Assembly (NCBI GenBank): GCA_024398615.1
Contig: JAKSIU010000016.1
Span: 1 to 59,094 of the forward strand
Source of the DNA: Bacteroidaceae bacterium
Lineage (GTDB): Bacteria > Bacteroidota > Bacteroidia > Bacteroidales > Bacteroidaceae
Direction: 5' to 3'
Length of the DNA: 59,094 bases
The notes beneath the pieces were generated by a model. The model was not told the origin of the DNA. It saw only the letters and a list, made by a program, of their open reading frames with translations, and made no database searches. This document shows, piece after piece, positions 16,601-25,468 of the stretch (position 1 is its first letter; the number at the start of each line of letters is the position of its first letter). Made by a program: the position numbers and the translations under genes.

Positions 16601-17683
16601 ATGAAAGAGAACCCGAAAATCCTGTTGCATACATGCTGTGCCCCATGTTCGGGGGCAATAGTCGAATACATGCTGGAAAACGGCATGCGCCCCACCATAT
16701 ATTATTATAATCCGAACATATATCCTTTTGAGGAATATCTTGTACGTAAGAACGAGTGTACACGTTATGCCCAAAGTCTGGGGCTTGAAATAGTTGATGA
16801 AGCCTGGAACCATAGGGAATGGCTGTCCTGTGTCAGGGGACATGAAAATGAGCCGGAACGTGGAGCCCGATGTCTTGAGTGCTTCAGGATGCGGCTTCTT
16901 GAAGCTGCCCGTTATGCTCATGAACACGGTTATGACGTCCTGACATCGACTCTTGATTCAAGCCGATGGAAACGCCATGACCAGATTGTCGAAGCCGGTC
17001 AATGGGCTGTTGCACAGTTTCCCGGACTGACTTTCTGGGACAGGAACTGGCGTCAGGGTGGATTGCAGGAACGTCGCGGACAGATACTCAGGGAACAGGG
17101 ATTCTACAATCAGCAGTATTGTGGCTGTGAATTTTCCATGAAGGCTATGAAGACCGATGACAAGCAGAGCGTGAGAAAGCGGATACACCGGCTTGTGGGG
17201 ACAATGAGCGAAGAGGAGAAGATCGCGCAGTCAGCTGCAGTGTGGAACCGCATGGAGCAGATGCCGGTTTTCAGGGAGAGCAGACATATCCTGATGTATT
17301 GGGCCATGGCAGATGAAGTCCTGACGCAGGAATTCATACGCAGATGGAACGGTGAAAAGACATTCTATCTGCCGGCAATAGACGGCGATGAGCTGGTCGT
17401 TAAACGCTATGTGGGCGAGGATTCATTGGTGGCGGGGCAGCAGTTCGGTATTCCAGAACCCGATGGCCCCGTGGTGGATGACCTGTCGGCCATTGATCTG
17501 GTTGTGGTTCCGGGACGTGCCTTTGATTCCGACGGTCACCGTCTTGGCCGTGGCCGTGGCTTTTATGACAGGCTCCTGCCCAAGATGCCGGATACGAAAA
17601 AAGCCGGCGTCTGTTATGACTGCCAGCTTCTTCCTTCCGTTCCGGTTCAGGAAAATGATTTCCTGATGGATTTCATTGTCTAG
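16601..17683 (+). CDS. queH: Fusion: epoxyqueuosine reductase QueH + 5-formyltetrahydrofolate cyclo-ligase
   Basis: The 360-aa protein joins two enzymes. Residues 1-185 are QueH, which reduces epoxyqueuosine to queuosine in tRNA using an iron-sulfur cluster: LLHTCCAPC (Cys12, 13, 16), RCLECFRMRL (Cys91, 94), TSTLDSSRWKRHDQI and QQYCGCEFS (Cys174, 176) are all in place. Residues about 187-360 are 5-formyl-THF cyclo-ligase: RKRIHRLVG at the start, then IDLVVVPGRAFDSDGHRLG and the nucleotide-binding GRGRGFYDRLLP (about 317-327). Both parts look intact. The enzymes have no direct metabolic link beyond a shared GTP origin of queuosine and folate. The stop overlaps the convergent CobW gene by four bases. 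Confidence 0.88.
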   Translation: MKENPKILLHTCCAPCSGAIVEYMLENGMRPTIYYYNPNIYPFEEYLVRKNECTRYAQSLGLEIVDEAWNHREWLSCVRGHENEPERGARCLECFRMRLLEAARYAHEHGYDVLTSTLDSSRWKRHDQIVEAGQWAVAQFPGLTFWDRNWRQGGLQERRGQILREQGFYNQQYCGCEFSMKAMKTDDKQSVRKRIHRLVGTMSEEEKIAQSAAVWNRMEQMPVFRESRHILMYWAMADEVLTQEFIRRWNGEKTFYLPAIDGDELVVKRYVGEDSLVAGQQFGIPEPDGPVVDDLSAIDLVVVPGRAFDSDGHRLGRGRGFYDRLLPKMPDTKKAGVCYDCQLLPSVPVQENDFLMDFIV

Positions 17684-18897
17684 TCTGTGAGGCACTTGTC
17701 CAGCTCGGCCTTGATCAGTGCCTTGTCGAGGTTCTGACCTATGAAGACCAGCTTCTGCATGCGGTCACCGTATGTCTCGTCCCAGTCGGCTGCCAGTACC
17801 GGATCCTGCTGAAGCATTCTTACCAGCTGGTCCTCAGGCATGGTGGCGAACCATTGTCCCGAGTTCTTGAGTGACATCTGTTTTCCTGCCTGCTCGAAAA
17901 GATAGCAGGTGTCGTATTCATCGGCAAAATAGCAGATGCCCTTTGTGCGGATAATGCCCTTTGGCCATTTCTTGGCTACGAACCAGTCGAAATGGTTGAG
18001 ATCCATAGGCCTGCGTGCGTAATAGACGTATGTTCCTATTCCGTATTCTTCAACTTCACCGCCCTCGTGGTCATGATGGTGGTGATGCTCATGCTCGTGC
18101 TCATGATGATGCTCATGATGGTGCTCATCGTCGTCATCATCATCGTCATCGTCCTCATCCAATTCATGATGCTTCTCAACCTCCTGTATCCAGGTGGCAC
18201 TGGTGGCCACACGCTCGAAATCGAACAGACCTGTGTTCAGAATGTTGTCAAGGTCGGTGTCACCGTAGTCGCACTCGAGTATGCGGGCGCGTGGCTGGAG
18301 AGCACGCACGATCTTGCGTATTCTTTCCATTTCCTGGGCGTTTACCATCGATGCCTTGTTCAGAAGTATCAGGTTGCAGAATTCAATCTGCTGGATTACC
18401 AGATTCTCAAGGTCCTCTTCGCCAATGTTCTTCTTTACGAGGTCGTCACCGCAACCGAATTCGTCTCTCAGACGCAGGGCGTCAACCACGGTGACAATGC
18501 AGTCGAGCTGCGGAATGCCCTCCTTGGTGAACTTGGCATCCATGCGTGGAATCGAGCAGATTGTCTGGGCAATCGGTGCCGGTTCGCAAATGCCGCTGGC
18601 CTCAATGACAATGTAGTCAAAACGGTGTTGGGCGATGATCTGACGCAACTGCTCGACCAGATCCATCTTCAGTGTGCAGCATATGCAGCCGTTCTGAAGT
18701 GCAACAAGACTGTCGTCGTTCATGCCTACAACGCCTCCCTGCTGTATGAGGTTGGCATCAATGTTCACCTCGCCAATGTCATTGACGATAACCGCAAATC
18801 TGATTCCGCTGGTGTTGTTGAGGATCCGGTTGACCAGCGTAGTCTTTCCGCTGCCCAGATAACCGGTGAGCAGCAGAACAGGTGTCTTTTCAGTCAT
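17680..18897 (-). CDS. CobW/COG0523 family GTPase, probable zinc metallochaperone
   Basis: The 405-aa protein has the COG0523 hallmarks: Walker A GYLGSGKTTLVN (residues 12-23), the metal-binding CxCC motif CICC (71-74), a guanine-specificity NKAS (180-183) and a C-terminal CobW domain (TYVYYARRPMDLNHFDWF). Residues about 243-278 are an extreme metal-binding linker, about a dozen acidic residues followed by alternating His/Glu blocks (14 or more His), which strongly suggests zinc, nickel or cobalt loading. It is 6 bp downstream of the outer-membrane barrel gene and is probably expressed with it. The precise metal and client cannot be read from sequence; zinc is the usual one. Confidence 0.88.
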   Translation of the reverse strand: MTEKTPVLLLTGYLGSGKTTLVNRILNNTSGIRFAVIVNDIGEVNIDANLIQQGGVVGMNDDSLVALQNGCICCTLKMDLVEQLRQIIAQHRFDYIVIEASGICEPAPIAQTICSIPRMDAKFTKEGIPQLDCIVTVVDALRLRDEFGCGDDLVKKNIGEEDLENLVIQQIEFCNLILLNKASMVNAQEMERIRKIVRALQPRARILECDYGDTDLDNILNTGLFDFERVATSATWIQEVEKHHELDEDDDDDDDDDEHHHEHHHEHEHEHHHHHDHEGGEVEEYGIGTYVYYARRPMDLNHFDWFVAKKWPKGIIRTKGICYFADEYDTCYLFEQAGKQMSLKNSGQWFATMPEDQLVRMLQQDPVLAADWDETYGDRMQKLVFIGQNLDKALIKAELDKCLTD

Positions 18898-18903
18898 TTT
18901 TAT

Positions 18904-20193
18904 TTAGAACAGATAATTGAATCCGATATTTGTCCACAGACCGTTGCCGTCATTCTCGTCCATGGCCTTGGCGGCCTCGAACGATACTACCATGTTGTGG
19001 TTCATGACAAGCTTTACGCCGGCTCCGGCGGTCATGTGCATGGCGTCCTCGTTGCCTGACCATACGGTCGGGTCAAGGCAGGCTTTCTGTTCGTCAAGAC
19101 GGTAAGGCTGCAGAGTCTTGCCTGCGTCAAAGAACGGATTGAGTGCCAGCTGCCAGTTCTGGTTGATGAACTTGAAGTCAAGCACGCGACAGCGCAGTTC
19201 CGCGTTCAGCATTCCGAATCCCTTGCCCAGCACACCGTTGCGGTTCAGACCACGGACCGATGCGTTGCCTCCGATGCCCTCGGTGTACATCTTGCGGAAG
19301 AACATCGAGTTGATGTTGTTGACAAAGTAGTAGGGAATGTCGCCCCACAGATTGGTCTGGATCAGAAGACGGTAAGCAAAAGTGAACCTGTCACGCAGGA
19401 ACGAGATGTATTCGCAGCCTGTGAATGTGAATCCCAGATTGCTGTATCCGTTGCGGTCAATGATGTCGGGACTGTAAACGAGTGCAGCCTCAATGTTGAA
19501 ACCGCTTGTCGGGTCGCTGTCCTGGTTGCGGGTGTCATAGACAAGTCCGCCGCGCAGCTGTGTCACGTTTCCTCCATCCTTCTCGTTCTCTTTAATAAGG
19601 CCGCTATTCACATAATGGTCGAACAGGGTGGTCTGTCCGTCATAATCATCAATGTCAAGATGACTGGTGCTGATGTTGTAGAATGCCAGTCCGGCAGCCC
19701 AGTTCAGTCCGCCGGATATTTTCTTCTGCATGCTGGCCAGAGCACGGAACTGGTTGCGCGACATGAAGTTGAAGCCTGATTTTGCATCGGCTTCCAAAGT
19801 CATGGGCTCAATATAATCGGGTGTGAATGGATTCGCGAATCCGTTGAATCCGTAGAAACCGAATTTGGGAGCGTTGAAATATGTCACATCGTAGAAGAAC
19901 TTTCCGTCAGGAATCAGGTTCTTGAAATCGCCGTATGAGCGCAGGACGCTGGATCCCTTGGTGTAGGTCGATGCCTCAACGTTGATTTTGAAATTGTAGT
20001 TCGGATAATTCGTGCCGTCTCCGTAATTGAATATGTCACAGCACAGACCGTACTGGAATCCCAGATCGGAATCGAAGCCTACAACCGGAAGAGGTCCGAA
20101 ATTCCATCCGGTCTTGATGATTTCCTCCTTGTCTTTAGCCTGAAAAGGCATGGCCAGCAAAACTGCGGCAAGAAATGCAATGGTCTTTTTCAT
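18904..20193 (-). CDS. Outer-membrane beta-barrel protein of the BamA/TamA (surface antigen D15) type
   Basis: The 429-aa product has a Sec signal (cleavage near PFQA|K) and alternating hydrophobic strands typical of an outer-membrane barrel, ending in phenylalanine (NIGFNYLF), the usual Bam recognition end. The GNASVRGLNRNGVLGKG segment corresponds to the 'V-R-G' loop of Omp85 barrels, and DTRNQDSDPTSGFNIEAAL is the classic D15 strand signature. There are no POTRA repeats, so it is a short, barrel-only member with unknown cargo. It leads a two-gene transcript with the CobW metallochaperone, which hints at a metal-related role. Confidence 0.8.
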   Translation of the reverse strand: MKKTIAFLAAVLLAMPFQAKDKEEIIKTGWNFGPLPVVGFDSDLGFQYGLCCDIFNYGDGTNYPNYNFKINVEASTYTKGSSVLRSYGDFKNLIPDGKFFYDVTYFNAPKFGFYGFNGFANPFTPDYIEPMTLEADAKSGFNFMSRNQFRALASMQKKISGGLNWAAGLAFYNISTSHLDIDDYDGQTTLFDHYVNSGLIKENEKDGGNVTQLRGGLVYDTRNQDSDPTSGFNIEAALVYSPDIIDRNGYSNLGFTFTGCEYISFLRDRFTFAYRLLIQTNLWGDIPYYFVNNINSMFFRKMYTEGIGGNASVRGLNRNGVLGKGFGMLNAELRCRVLDFKFINQNWQLALNPFFDAGKTLQPYRLDEQKACLDPTVWSGNEDAMHMTAGAGVKLVMNHNMVVSFEAAKAMDENDGNGLWTNIGFNYLF

Positions 20194-20224
20194 AAAATGA
20201 CTGTTTGTGATTTGATTTCTAACG

Positions 20225-20232
20225 CAAAAGTA
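20225..20232 (-). promoter_or_regulatory. -7 box (TACTTTTG) for the barrel-CobW pair
   Basis: Perfect TAnnTTTG on the minus strand, 32 bp before the ATG at 20193. No obvious Zur-like palindrome was seen by eye. Confidence 0.55.
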
Positions 20233-20346
20233 GCAAAAAAAGGATGAGGTTGGCTACTGATTTCAATTATTGAACAAAAGTGTAATTGAAAGTCGGGTTA
20301 ATGTCATGTCTTTGCAGAATATCAAAATGAAACACACATATGAGCC

Positions 20347-20844
20347 ATGAACATGAATCTCTCATTTGAACACGGCATGGCCAGATACGGCCTTGAGGAA
20401 ATTCTCCGGCCGTTCTCTGAATCTGTCACTGTGAAATCGCGCGTCATGGAATCGGGAATGCTGCCGTATGGCCGGCTTGGCCTGATGGCGGCGGAAATGG
20501 AAAAGATCCTGCTGGAGGAGAAGTTCTTTCTTGACCGCCAGTGCACGATTGAGCGGCTTGCCAGGAAAATGACCACGAACCGGACATATTTGGCAGAAGC
20601 GGTCCATCGGCTTTACGGAATCAGATTCAGACCATTGGTGGCTATCCTGCGGGTGGAATATTCCAAGAGCCTGTTGGTGGAAATGCCTGATGTCAATATC
20701 GATCAGCTGTTGACGCAAAGCGGTTTCCTGTATATGTCACAGTATGACCGGAAGTTCCGTGAACTTAATGGCCTGACTCCCAGGGAATGGCGGCATATGG
20801 CATGTGAGGCGAAACAAAAATTACATGAAAATACAAGTGATTGA
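20347..20844 (+). CDS. Stand-alone AraC-type helix-turn-helix regulator
   Basis: The 165-aa protein is essentially only an AraC DNA-binding domain: the first HTH is TIERLARKMTTNRTYLAEAVHRLYGIRFRPLV (about residues 69-100) and the second is NIDQLLTQSGFLYMSQYDRKFRELNGLTPREWR (about 119-151). The ~60-residue N-terminal part is too short for a ligand-binding domain. It may need a partner or respond to no ligand. It lies directly upstream of the V-ATPase promoter (13 bp), so it could regulate that operon, but the promoter between them argues for separate transcription. Confidence 0.8.
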   Translation: MNMNLSFEHGMARYGLEEILRPFSESVTVKSRVMESGMLPYGRLGLMAAEMEKILLEEKFFLDRQCTIERLARKMTTNRTYLAEAVHRLYGIRFRPLVAILRVEYSKSLLVEMPDVNIDQLLTQSGFLYMSQYDRKFRELNGLTPREWRHMACEAKQKLHENTSD

Positions 20845-20856
20845 GAAATAATTCGC

Positions 20857-20864
20857 TAACTTTG
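20857..20864 (+). promoter_or_regulatory. -7 box (TAACTTTG) for the V-ATPase operon
   Basis: Perfect TAnnTTTG, 38 bp before the ATG at 20903. It also rules out the in-frame GTG at 20864 as the start of subunit E. Confidence 0.65.
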
Positions 20865-20902
20865 TGGAGCATCATCGTTATGAAAAACCATCAATTCAGA
20901 AT

Positions 20903-21493
20903 ATGAACAACAAGATACAGGAACTGACAGACATCATCTTCAATGAAGGTGTCGCAAAGGGACAGGCTCAGGCAGACAGTATTGTCGCCCAGGCTCAGAC
21001 TCAGGCGGAAACGATTCTGGCCGATGCCAGGAAAGAGGCATCTGAAATTGTTCAGACAGCCAGAAAGGAAAGTGCCGCACATTCGGAAAACGTACATAAG
21101 GAACTCAAGCTTTATGCGCAGCAGGTGCTTGAAGCGTTGAAGTCGCAGATTGCCACAACCGTGACGGACCGTATTGCCGGTGATGCAGTAAAAGGCCTCT
21201 TCGCTGATTCCGAGTCTTTCAATTCGCTTGTGCTTGAAATAGCACGCCAATGGGACGGTGCCCAGGCTCCGGTCATTTCGACAGCTCAGGCTGACAAAAT
21301 GAAGGCATGGTTCACCGCCAAGGCAAAGGACCTTCTTGACGGCGGTCTGGAGATAAGGCAGGTGGCCGGACGTGACGCTTTCTTCTCAATCCAGCCCAAG
21401 GACGGCTCATACCGCGTCGATTTCGGCGATGCAGAATTTGAGAACTGGCTCAAGTCCATGCTCAGAGACCAGATTGTCGAACTCCTTTTCTGA
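20903..21493 (+). CDS. ntpE: V-type ATP synthase subunit E (peripheral stalk)
   Basis: The 196-aa protein starts MNNKIQELTDIIFNEGVAKG and continues as a long Ala/Gln/Glu-rich helix (ADSIVAQAQTQAETILADARKEASEIVQTARKES), then a globular C-terminal domain, the layout of V/A-type subunit E. It forms the peripheral stalk that holds the A3B3 head to subunit I. No gene for its usual coiled-coil partner (subunit G/H) is present in the operon. First gene of the seven-gene V-ATPase operon. Confidence 0.8.
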   Translation: MNNKIQELTDIIFNEGVAKGQAQADSIVAQAQTQAETILADARKEASEIVQTARKESAAHSENVHKELKLYAQQVLEALKSQIATTVTDRIAGDAVKGLFADSESFNSLVLEIARQWDGAQAPVISTAQADKMKAWFTAKAKDLLDGGLEIRQVAGRDAFFSIQPKDGSYRVDFGDAEFENWLKSMLRDQIVELLF

Positions 21494-21505
21494 TACAACG
21501 GGTTA

Positions 21506-22348
21506 ATGTCCAAGTATTATTATCTGATTGCAGGACTGGCGGATCTTTCCTTCGACGAAGGCTTCCAGCTTTCTGACATGGACGGGATCAGACAGGAAAT
21601 CATTCAGGGGGTGAGCGGCGCAGACCGTCGGCTGCTTGAACTGCCCCTGCTCGAGAATGACTGCCGCCGTCTGGCTGCTCTGCTGGAAGGAAAAGACATT
21701 GAAGGCATGCCCTCCGGACTGATGGACGGATCCTTGCTGCAGGAAACCATTGACAGTGCCAAGGCCGATGAAGCCTGTCCGGCCGGCGTTCCGGCATTCA
21801 TGTATGATATTGCATGCAATTGTGTCCGGACGGATTCCGTAAAGGATATGGGCATTCAGGATATGCTGCTTGTGGGCTTCTATAAATATGGAATGGCTTG
21901 CGGCAATCCTTTCGTGCACGACTGGTTCGAGTTCAATCTTGACTTGAACAATGTCAGGGTTGCCATGACGGCACGCAAGTATGGTCTTGACATACGCAAG
22001 GCCGTTACGGGTGACAATGAGACTGCCCAGCAGCTGCGCAGTTCAGGCGCCCGTGACTGGGGACTGTCCGGCCAGCTGGATTTCTTTGACGAACTGCAGC
22101 GCATCAGTGAAGAGCAGGATCTTACCAGACGTGAAAAGATGATTGACATGATGCGCTGGCGCTGGCTTGAAGCGAACAGCTTCTCGTCGTTCTTTTCGGT
22201 CGAAGTCCTTTTCTCATATCTTGAAAGGCTCTCTATGGTACAGCGCTGGAGTACGATGGATCACGAAGGCGGAGAGAAGCTGCTCAGAGGACTCATTCAG
22301 GAACTGAAGGGTCAGGTTTCTGTCCCCGATGAATTCAAAAACAATTAA
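21506..22348 (+). CDS. DUF2764 protein of the V-ATPase operon, probable subunit C equivalent
   Basis: The 280-aa protein begins MSKYYYLIAGLADLSFDEG, the signature of DUF2764, which in Bacteroidota is found between subunits E and A of the V-ATPase. It is all-helical by composition. Its position is where subunit C is encoded in other bacteria, and no ordinary subunit C is present, so by context it probably caps the central stalk and contacts the K ring. The functional assignment is inference from gene order. Confidence 0.75.
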   Translation: MSKYYYLIAGLADLSFDEGFQLSDMDGIRQEIIQGVSGADRRLLELPLLENDCRRLAALLEGKDIEGMPSGLMDGSLLQETIDSAKADEACPAGVPAFMYDIACNCVRTDSVKDMGIQDMLLVGFYKYGMACGNPFVHDWFEFNLDLNNVRVAMTARKYGLDIRKAVTGDNETAQQLRSSGARDWGLSGQLDFFDELQRISEEQDLTRREKMIDMMRWRWLEANSFSSFFSVEVLFSYLERLSMVQRWSTMDHEGGEKLLRGLIQELKGQVSVPDEFKNN

Positions 22349-22359
22349 AACTACAATAA

Positions 22360-24117
22360 ATGGCTACAAAAGGAACAGTATGCGGAGTCATTGCCAACAT
22401 GGTCACACTGAAGGTTGACGGCCCTGTTGCGCAGAATGAAATCTGCTACATCGAGACAGGCGGCGACAGGCTGATGTCCGAGGTCATCAAGGTGGTAGGC
22501 GAAAACGTCTATGTGCAGGTGTTTGAAAGCACCCGCGGCCTGAAGGTCGGTGCACCGGCTGAATTCACAGGCCACATGCTTGAGGTTACCCTTGGTCCCG
22601 GCATGCTGTCACACAACTTTGACGGCCTTCAGAATGACCTGGACAAGATGACAGGCGTTTTCCTGAAGCGCGGTGAGTACACATATCCTCTTGACAATGA
22701 CCGCAAGTGGGCTTTCGAACCGATAGCAAAAGCAGGTGACAAGGTCAAGGCCAGCGCATGGCTCGGCAAGGTAGAAGAGAATTTCCAGCCGCTCAAGATA
22801 ATGATTCCGTTCCAGCTCGAAGGTGAATGGACAATCAAGTCGATTGCTCCGGCAGGAGAATACCGTATCATTGATACCATTGCAGTCCTTGAGAATGCAA
22901 AGGGTGAGACACTGGACGTGAACATGATTCAGAAATGGCCTGTAAAACTGGCCATGACAAACTATGAGGAAAAACCGCGCCCATTCAAGCTTCTTGAGAC
23001 CGGTGTCCGTTCCATTGATACTCTGAATCCTATCGTCGAAGGCGGTACCGGATTCATTCCCGGTCCTTTCGGAACAGGCAAGACCGTGCTTCAGCATGCA
23101 ATATCCAAACAGGCTGAGGCCGATATCGTCATTATTGCCGCCTGCGGTGAACGTGCCAATGAGGTTGTGGAAATATTCACGGAATTCCCGGAACTCGATG
23201 ACCCGCATACAGGCCGCAAGTTGATGGAGCGTACCATTATCATAGCCAATACCTCGAACATGCCGGTAGCTGCACGTGAGGCATCGGTCTATACGGCTAT
23301 GGCAATTGCCGAATATTACCGTTCAATGGGACTCAGGGTGCTGCTTATGGCCGACTCGACCAGCCGTTGGGCACAGGCACTGCGTGAAATGTCGAACCGT
23401 ATGGAGGAACTTCCCGGACCGGATGCCTTCCCTATGGATATATCGTCAATCATAGCCAACTTCTACGGACGTGCCGGTTATGTGAGACTTTACAACGGCC
23501 AGCCGGGCTCAATCACCTTTATAGGAACCGTGTCACCCGCCGGCGGTAACCTGAAGGAACCGGTTACCGAGAATACAAAGAAGGTGGCCCGTTGCTTCTA
23601 TGCTCTCGAGCAGGAGCGTGCAGACCGCAAACGTTATCCGGCCATCAACCCGATTGATTCATATTCCAAGTATCTGGACTATCCGGAATTCGAGAAATAC
23701 ATTACCGGACGTATAAATGACCAGTGGACAGGTAAGGTCAACGAACTCAAGACCCGTCTGCTGCGCGGCAAGGAGATATCGGAACAGATCAACATTCTGG
23801 GTGATGACGGCGTACCTGTGGATTATCATGTGACGTTCTGGAAATCGGAACTCATCGACTTCATAGTCCTGCAGCAGGATGCGTTTGACGACATCGATGC
23901 CGTGACTCCGATGGAGCGTCAGGAGACCATCGTGAACAGGGTCATTGACATTTGCCACAGTGAATTCAAGTTTGACAATTTCCTTGAGGTGATTGATTAT
24001 TTCAAGAAGGTCATCAACCTGTGCAAGCAGATGAACTATTCCGTTTTCGAGTCAGAGAAGTATTTCGAATACGAGAAGCAGCTGAACGCACTTCTTGCTG
24101 AACGCAGAACCGCCTAA
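22360..24117 (+). CDS. ntpA: V-type ATP synthase subunit A (catalytic)
   Basis: The 585-aa protein carries the P-loop GPFGTGKT (residues 235-242), the nucleotide-site segment ADSTSRWAQALREMSNRMEELPG, and a long N-terminal non-homologous region (LGPGMLSHNFDGLQNDLD onward) that marks V/A-type A subunits rather than F-type beta. It binds and turns over ATP in the A3B3 head. The spacing to DUF2764 is 11 bp and to subunit B 13 bp. Length and motifs are normal. Confidence 0.97.
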   Translation: MATKGTVCGVIANMVTLKVDGPVAQNEICYIETGGDRLMSEVIKVVGENVYVQVFESTRGLKVGAPAEFTGHMLEVTLGPGMLSHNFDGLQNDLDKMTGVFLKRGEYTYPLDNDRKWAFEPIAKAGDKVKASAWLGKVEENFQPLKIMIPFQLEGEWTIKSIAPAGEYRIIDTIAVLENAKGETLDVNMIQKWPVKLAMTNYEEKPRPFKLLETGVRSIDTLNPIVEGGTGFIPGPFGTGKTVLQHAISKQAEADIVIIAACGERANEVVEIFTEFPELDDPHTGRKLMERTIIIANTSNMPVAAREASVYTAMAIAEYYRSMGLRVLLMADSTSRWAQALREMSNRMEELPGPDAFPMDISSIIANFYGRAGYVRLYNGQPGSITFIGTVSPAGGNLKEPVTENTKKVARCFYALEQERADRKRYPAINPIDSYSKYLDYPEFEKYITGRINDQWTGKVNELKTRLLRGKEISEQINILGDDGVPVDYHVTFWKSELIDFIVLQQDAFDDIDAVTPMERQETIVNRVIDICHSEFKFDNFLEVIDYFKKVINLCKQMNYSVFESEKYFEYEKQLNALLAERRTA

Positions 24118-24130
24118 TACATTTTCAGTT

Positions 24131-25453
24131 ATGACAACAAAGGCATTCCAGAAGATATATACTAAGATCAGTCAGATTACCAAGGCAACCTGCTCGCTCA
24201 AGGCTCAGGGTGTGGGATATGATGAACTGGCTGTGATTGACGGCCGTCTGGCCCAGGTGGTCAAGATTGCAGGTGACGAGGTTACTCTGCAGGTATTCCA
24301 GGGCACTAACGGCATTCCCACCAATGCCGAGGTGGTGTTTATGGGTGAGGCTCCTTCCCTGAAGGTCAGTGAGTCGCTTGCCGGCCGTTTCTTCAACGCA
24401 TACGGAGATCCCATTGACGGCGGTCCTGCAGTTGAAGGTCAGGAGGTTGAGATTGGCGGTCCGTCAGTGAACCCCGTACGCCGTAAACAGCCGTCGGAAC
24501 TGATTGCAACCGGTATCGCCGGCATCGACCTTAACAATACGCTGGTATCAGGACAGAAGATTCCTTTCTTCGCCGATCCGGACCAGCCGTTCAACCAGGT
24601 CATGGCTACCGTGGCAATGCGTGCCCAGGCTGACAAGATCATACTTGGCGGTATGGGTATGACCAACGATGACTATCTGTACTTCAAGAACGTATTCTCG
24701 AACGCAGGTGCCATGGACCGTATCATAGGATTCATGAACACGACCGAAGATCCGGCTGTAGAGCGTCTGCTTGTTCCGGATATGGCTCTGACCGCCGCTG
24801 AATACTTTGCAGTCCAGAAGAACGAGAAGGTGCTGGTGCTGCTCAGTGACATGACATCGTATGCCGATGCTCTGGCAATCGTATCCAACCGTATGGATCA
24901 GATTCCTTCAAAGGATTCAATGCCGGGTTCCCTGTATTCGGACCTTGCCAAGATATACGAGAAGGCTGTGCAGTTCCCGTCGGGCGGTTCAATTACCATC
25001 ATAGCCGTTACCACTCTGTCAGGCGGTGACATCACTCACGCTGTACCTGACAATACCGGTTATATCACTGAGGGTCAGCTGTTCCTGCGCCGTGACAGCG
25101 ATATAGGTAAGGTAATCGTTGACCCGTTCCGTTCGCTGTCCCGTCTGAAACAGCTTGTGAACGGCAAGAAGACACGTGCCGATCATCCGCAGGTCATGAA
25201 CGCGGCTGTCCGTCTGTACGCTGATGCATCGAACGCCAAGACCAAGGTGGAGAACGGTTTCGACCTGACTGATTACGATGAACGTGCTCTGGCATTCGCC
25301 AAGGATTATTCGAACCAGTTGCTGGCCATTGACGTCAATCTCGATACCACAGAAATGCTTGATGTGGCATGGGGGCTTTTCGCCAAGTACTTCAAACCGG
25401 ATGAGGTCAATATCAAGGCCGCACTTGTGGAGCAGTACTGGCCCAAGGACTAA
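24131..25453 (+). CDS. ntpB: V-type ATP synthase subunit B
   Basis: The 440-aa non-catalytic head subunit. ATG 24131 (MTTKAFQKIYTKISQITKATCSL) is used rather than the in-frame 24095 start, which would overlap the end of subunit A. It lacks a P-loop, as expected, and has the family segments GRFFNAYGDPIDGGP, KIPFFADPDQPFNQVMATVAMRAQ and LSDMTSYADALAIVSNRMDQIPSKDSMPGSLYSDLAKIYE. It alternates with subunit A in the hexameric head. Confidence 0.97.
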   Translation: MTTKAFQKIYTKISQITKATCSLKAQGVGYDELAVIDGRLAQVVKIAGDEVTLQVFQGTNGIPTNAEVVFMGEAPSLKVSESLAGRFFNAYGDPIDGGPAVEGQEVEIGGPSVNPVRRKQPSELIATGIAGIDLNNTLVSGQKIPFFADPDQPFNQVMATVAMRAQADKIILGGMGMTNDDYLYFKNVFSNAGAMDRIIGFMNTTEDPAVERLLVPDMALTAAEYFAVQKNEKVLVLLSDMTSYADALAIVSNRMDQIPSKDSMPGSLYSDLAKIYEKAVQFPSGGSITIIAVTTLSGGDITHAVPDNTGYITEGQLFLRRDSDIGKVIVDPFRSLSRLKQLVNGKKTRADHPQVMNAAVRLYADASNAKTKVENGFDLTDYDERALAFAKDYSNQLLAIDVNLDTTEMLDVAWGLFAKYFKPDEVNIKAALVEQYWPKD

Positions 25454-25468
25454 TAACATACAGACTAT

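Noticed and set aside
17992-19059. 355-aa plus-strand open frame opposite the CobW gene
   Set aside because: It is the reverse of the repetitive Asp/His codons and neighbouring sequence. The product is a low-complexity Met/Val/Leu string with no domain, and the minus-strand frame has all CobW motifs.
22609-23208. 199-aa minus-strand open frame inside V-ATPase subunit A
   Set aside because: Antisense shadow of a highly conserved gene, with no start context or recognisable product.
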